10,917 nucleotides of DNA from Deltaproteobacteria bacterium. GTDB lineage: Bacteria; Desulfobacterota; Syntrophia; Syntrophales; UBA5619. Location of the stretch: assembly GCA_026388345.1 (NCBI GenBank), contig JAPLJY010000072.1:1-10917 (forward strand), given 5' to 3'. Positions 8,007 to 10,917 of the stretch are shown piece by piece. Position numbers and translations under genes: made by a program. The notes under the pieces were generated by a model, which saw only the letters and a list, made by a program, of their open reading frames with translations, was not told where the DNA came from and ran no database searches. How positions within the stretch are numbered: position 1 is the first letter of the stretch; the number at the start of each line of letters is the position of its first letter.

Positions 8007-9374
8007 GTGAATATCGCAACGCAGGACGCCCCGGTCACCATCATCGGCGGGGGGCTTGCCGGATGCGAGGCGGCATGGCAGCTCCTCCGGCGCGGTCATC
8101 GGGTCAACCTATGCGAGATGAAACCCGACCGTTTCTCCCCGGCCCACAAGTCACCGCACCTGGCGGAGCTCGTCTGCAGCAACTCGCTCCGGTCGGCCTC
8201 TCTGGAAAACGCCGTCGGCCTCCTCAAGGAGGAGATGCGGCGGATGGATTCCCTTCTCATGGCCGCGGCCGACGCCACGGCGGTCCCGGCCGGACAGGCA
8301 CTCGCGGTCGACCGGAACGCCTTCTCCCTCTTTATCGAGGAAAGACTCGCCGCTCAGCCGGGGCTGACGATGATCCGCGGCGAGGTCACGGAAATCCCCG
8401 CGGCGGGAATCACGATCGTCGCATCCGGCCCCCTCACCTCCGACGCCCTCGCCCGGGCCATCGCCGCAAGGACTGGCGGCGAATACCTCTACTTCTACGA
8501 CGCGATCTCTCCGATCGTCGAGGGGGAATCCATCGATGCAAGCCGCGTCTTCGCCGCCTCGCGTTACGGCCACGGTGAAGCGGACTACCTGAACTGCCCC
8601 ATGGACCGGGAGACCTACGAGGCCTTCTGGAAAGAGCTTACCGAGGCGGAGGAGGTCCCCCTCCACGCCTACGAGGAGATCAAATGCTTCGAAGGATGCC
8701 TCCCGATCGAGGTGATCGCCCGGCGGGGAATCGAGACCCTCGCCCACGGGCCGATGAAGCCGGTCGGCCTAATCGATCCGCGGACAGGACAGCAGCCCCA
8801 CGCCGTCGTCCAACTCCGCCGGGAGGACCTAAACGGCATCCTGCACAACATCGTCGGATTTCAGACGAAGATGACCTGGCCGGAGCAGCGGCGTCTCTTC
8901 CGGATGATTCCCGGTCTGGAGAGGGTCGAATTCGCCCGGTACGGGAGCATTCACCGGAACACCTTCCTCAACGCCCCGGCCCTGCTGATGAACACCCTCC
9001 AGCTCCGCTCACATCCCCGCCTGTTTTTCGCCGGGCAGATCAGCGGCGTGGAGGGCTATGTGGAGTCCACGGCGATGGGCCTTCTCGCGGGACTCAACGC
9101 CGCCCATTTTCTCGCCGGCAGGGAGATGATCCCACCCCCTCCCGAGACCGCCTTCGGTGCGCTGATCGGCCACATCACAAACACCGGAGCGAAGAGCTTC
9201 CAACCGATGAACGTGACTTTCGGCCTCTTCCCCCCGCTTCCCGGGCGCATCCGGAAGAAGGACCGCGGGACCCATTACGCCAAGCGCTCCCTTGAGGCGC
9301 TTGCCGCCTGGAAGCAGCAGATCGCCGGCGTCGGGACGCACCCCGGCGCTTCACCGATTGGGAACCTTCCTTAG
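8007..9374 (+). CDS. trmFO: Folate-dependent tRNA (uracil-54-C5)-methyltransferase TrmFO
   Basis: TrmFO uses methylenetetrahydrofolate, FAD and NAD(P)H to make ribothymidine at U54 of the tRNA T-loop; it replaces the SAM-dependent TrmA. The protein has 455 residues, close to the family length. The N-terminal FAD-binding motif is [15 protein letters not shown] (10-24). Family signatures follow: [21 protein letters not shown] (split here as residues 43-55 and 56-63), [18 protein letters not shown] (160-177), [16 protein letters not shown] (193-208), [16 protein letters not shown] (226-241), LIDPRTG, and [14 protein letters not shown] (341-354) near the FAD site. C57 matches the position of the conserved Cys53 of the B. 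subtilis enzyme, and C227/C231 lie where its Cys226 is expected. GTG 8007 is chosen because it directly precedes the FAD motif and has GGGGAG upstream. It is the last gene of the plus-strand unit and faces the DUF1846 gene. Confidence 0.97.
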   Translation: MNIATQDAPVTIIGGGLAGCEAAWQLLRRGHRVNLCEMKPDRFSPAHKSPHLAELVCSNSLRSASLENAVGLLKEEMRRMDSLLMAAADATAVPAGQALAVDRNAFSLFIEERLAAQPGLTMIRGEVTEIPAAGITIVASGPLTSDALARAIAARTGGEYLYFYDAISPIVEGESIDASRVFAASRYGHGEADYLNCPMDRETYEAFWKELTEAEEVPLHAYEEIKCFEGCLPIEVIARRGIETLAHGPMKPVGLIDPRTGQQPHAVVQLRREDLNGILHNIVGFQTKMTWPEQRRLFRMIPGLERVEFARYGSIHRNTFLNAPALLMNTLQLRSHPRLFFAGQISGVEGYVESTAMGLLAGLNAAHFLAGREMIPPPPETAFGALIGHITNTGAKSFQPMNVTFGLFPPLPGRIRKKDRGTHYAKRSLEALAAWKQQIAGVGTHPGASPIGNLP

Positions 9375-9437
9375 TCTCGATTTCATTTCAAACGGATAGA
9401 AATTGCGTTACGGCCAGTGTTTTTTCCGTCCGAAAGA
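9375..9437. other. Convergent gap between trmFO and the DUF1846 gene
   Basis: The two stop codons face each other across this 63-bp gap. I see a T6 run (9419-9425 region) and short complementary segments such as ACGG/CCGT, but no stem long enough to call a terminator with confidence. Confidence 0.35.
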
Positions 9438-10917
9438 TCAGACGATGAAGAGATTCTTTGTGGAGAAGTTGGGATCGCTCGTCACGTTGACCCCCAGCCG
9501 CCGCAGGCCCGCTTCGTCCCCCGGCGTCGGGATGTGGGTCATGTGAACCTCGCAGCCGCGGAGTTCCTTCAGTTTTTCCATGGCGAGCTGTGCAGCCGGG
9601 TTCGTCGCTGCGCTGATAGAAAGGGCGATCAGCGCCTCCTCGACGTCAAGACTGATCGCCTTTTCATTGAGGATCTCCGTCTTCAGGGCGGAGATGGAAT
9701 CGGTGATGCTGGGGGGAAGGAGCTTGATCTTCTCCGGAATCTCCGCCAGTTCCTTGACGGCATGGAGCACCAGGCTCGACGCTGCATGGAGAAGCGGGGA
9801 GTTGTTTCCGGTGATAATCCTCCCATCCGGAAATTCGATCGCCGCCCCGCAGTAAATCCCCTCGTTGCCCTTCTCCTGCTCCTGCGCCTCCCGGGCGGCC
9901 CGGCGCGCCGGCGCCACCACCTTCCGGTCTTCCGGCTTGAGGTTGAAATCCCGCAGAAAGAGCTCGACCCGCTGAACGGTTTCGGCGTCGGCAAAACCCA
10001 TCACATATTCGCAGCGGTAACGGAAATAACGGCGGATCATCTCCTCCGCCGCGGCCCTTTTCACCCGGTCGTCGTCGATGATCGCATAACCGACCCGGTT
10101 CACCCCCATATCCGTCGGCGAGAGGTAGGGCGATTTCATCCCCGTGATCTTCTCGAGAATCCGTTTCAGGACCGGGAATACCTCGACATCCCGGTTGTAG
10201 TTGACAGCTGTCTTTCCATAGGCCTCCAGGTGGAAGGGATCGATGAGGTTGAAATCCCGAATATCCGCGGTCGCCGCCTCATAGGCCACGTTGACCGGAT
10301 GCTTGAGGGGGATGTTGGAGATCGGAAAGGTCTCGAACTTCGCGTAACCGGAGCTTCTGCCATGGCGGTAGTCGTGGTAGAGCTGGGAAAGGCAGGTCGC
10401 GAGCTTCCCGCTGCCCGGCCCCGGACCCGTCACGATCACGAGCGGTTTTTCCGTGGGGATATATTCGTTCGCCCCGTATCCCTCGTCGCTGACGATGGCG
10501 TCGATGTCCGTCGGGTAACCCTTCGTGAAGCGGTGGGTATAGACCCGAACGTTTCTCCTCTCCAGTTTGTTCTTGAACAGCTTCGCTGAGGGCTGGTTCT
10601 CGAACCGGGTGATGACGACCCCCAGGACATCGATCCCCCATTCCCGCAGGTCGTCGATCAGCTTCATCGCGTCGGTATCGTAGGTGATCCCGAAATCCGC
10701 CCGGATTTTCTTGCGCTCGATATCGCCGGCGTAGATGCACAAAAGGATGTCGGCCTTCCCCTTGAGCTGCCGGAGGAGACGCATCTTCACATTGGGATCG
10801 TAGCCGGGCAGCACGCGGGCTGCATGGTAGTCGAAAAGGAGCTTCCCGCCGAATTCAAGATAGAGCTTGTTGTCGAAGCGACGGACCCTCTCCATGATCG
10901 CCGACGTCTGCTCCTGA
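9438..10917 (-). CDS. DUF1846 (UPF0371) family protein, 5' end outside window
   Basis: The protein belongs to the UPF0371/DUF1846 family, conserved in many anaerobes and Gram-positive bacteria; its biochemical role is not established. Family signatures include LYLEFGGKLLFDYHAARVLP, YAGDIERKKIRADFGITYD, TKGYPTDIDAIVSDEGYG, VTGPGPGSGKLATCLSQLYH, FETFPISNIPLKHPVN and VNYNRDVEVFPVLKRILEKI. The Gly-rich GPGPGSGK segment resembles a Walker A loop, so nucleotide binding is possible. The ATG at 10895 is probably internal: the seven codons upstream of it stay open to the edge and read QEQTSAI, which continues the family's conserved N-terminal helix before MERV. I therefore annotate a gene running off the right end, missing perhaps ten or so residues (an estimate from usual family length near 500). 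It is convergent with trmFO and unlikely to be coregulated with it. Confidence 0.93.
   Translation of the reverse strand, partial: QEQTSAIMERVRRFDNKLYLEFGGKLLFDYHAARVLPGYDPNVKMRLLRQLKGKADILLCIYAGDIERKKIRADFGITYDTDAMKLIDDLREWGIDVLGVVITRFENQPSAKLFKNKLERRNVRVYTHRFTKGYPTDIDAIVSDEGYGANEYIPTEKPLVIVTGPGPGSGKLATCLSQLYHDYRHGRSSGYAKFETFPISNIPLKHPVNVAYEAATADIRDFNLIDPFHLEAYGKTAVNYNRDVEVFPVLKRILEKITGMKSPYLSPTDMGVNRVGYAIIDDDRVKRAAAEEMIRRYFRYRCEYVMGFADAETVQRVELFLRDFNLKPEDRKVVAPARRAAREAQEQEKGNEGIYCGAAIEFPDGRIITGNNSPLLHAASSLVLHAVKELAEIPEKIKLLPPSITDSISALKTEILNEKAISLDVEEALIALSISAATNPAAQLAMEKLKELRGCEVHMTHIPTPGDEAGLRRLGVNVTSDPNFSTKNLFIV

Noticed and set aside
9417..10589. 390-codon open frame on the plus strand opposite the DUF1846 gene
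   Set aside because: It is antisense to a clearly conserved family, its translation has no recognisable motif, and long antisense frames are common in GC-rich coding DNA.

Overview
The window looks like chromosomal DNA from an anaerobic, GC-rich Gram-negative bacterium. The best guess is a deltaproteobacterium (Desulfobacterota, Syntrophales-like). The grounds are an outer-membrane OmpA-type lipoprotein next to a short periplasmic FecR-domain protein, the conserved dprA-topA-trmFO block, a folate-dependent TrmFO, and a DUF1846 protein of the kind common in anaerobes. The taxon is an inference; no rRNA or marker alignment was possible.

Layout. Positions 1-140 carry two imperfect repeats that resemble the end of an insertion sequence. 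Positions 141-1996 are an AT-rich, plus-strand two-gene module: a short FecR-domain exported protein (317-763) and an OmpA-family lipoprotein with thrombospondin type-3 repeats (944-1996). Together they probably form an envelope module. A minus-strand array of four tRNAs follows (Arg-TCT, His-GTG, Arg-TCG, Lys-CTT, in transcription order), with a near-consensus promoter at 2532-2560 and a terminator hairpin at 2046-2082. Next, on the minus strand, is a 557-residue secreted multi-domain protein (2591-4264). It combines Hydin/ASH-like Ig domains, a galactose-binding-like domain, a BACON-like Ig domain and three DUF5648-type repeats. Its function is unknown.

From about 4345 the plus strand carries a GC-rich housekeeping operon: dprA (DNA processing, transformation), topA (topoisomerase I with four zinc ribbons) and trmFO (tRNA U54 methylation). 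The junctions are tight: 2 bp between dprA and topA, 20 bp between topA and trmFO. topA starts with TTG and trmFO with GTG. A convergent minus-strand DUF1846/UPF0371 gene fills the right end; its reading frame stays open through the window edge, so its first few codons are missing.

How it fits together. The right half is ordinary core genome. TrmFO makes ribothymidine-54 in tRNAs such as the four encoded here. The left 2 kb is more accessory in character: low GC, a possible IS end, and a position against the 3' end of a tRNA array. I found no CRISPR array, toxin-antitoxin pair, phage gene or complete transposase. The least-described objects are the 557-residue secreted protein and the FecR-OmpA module.
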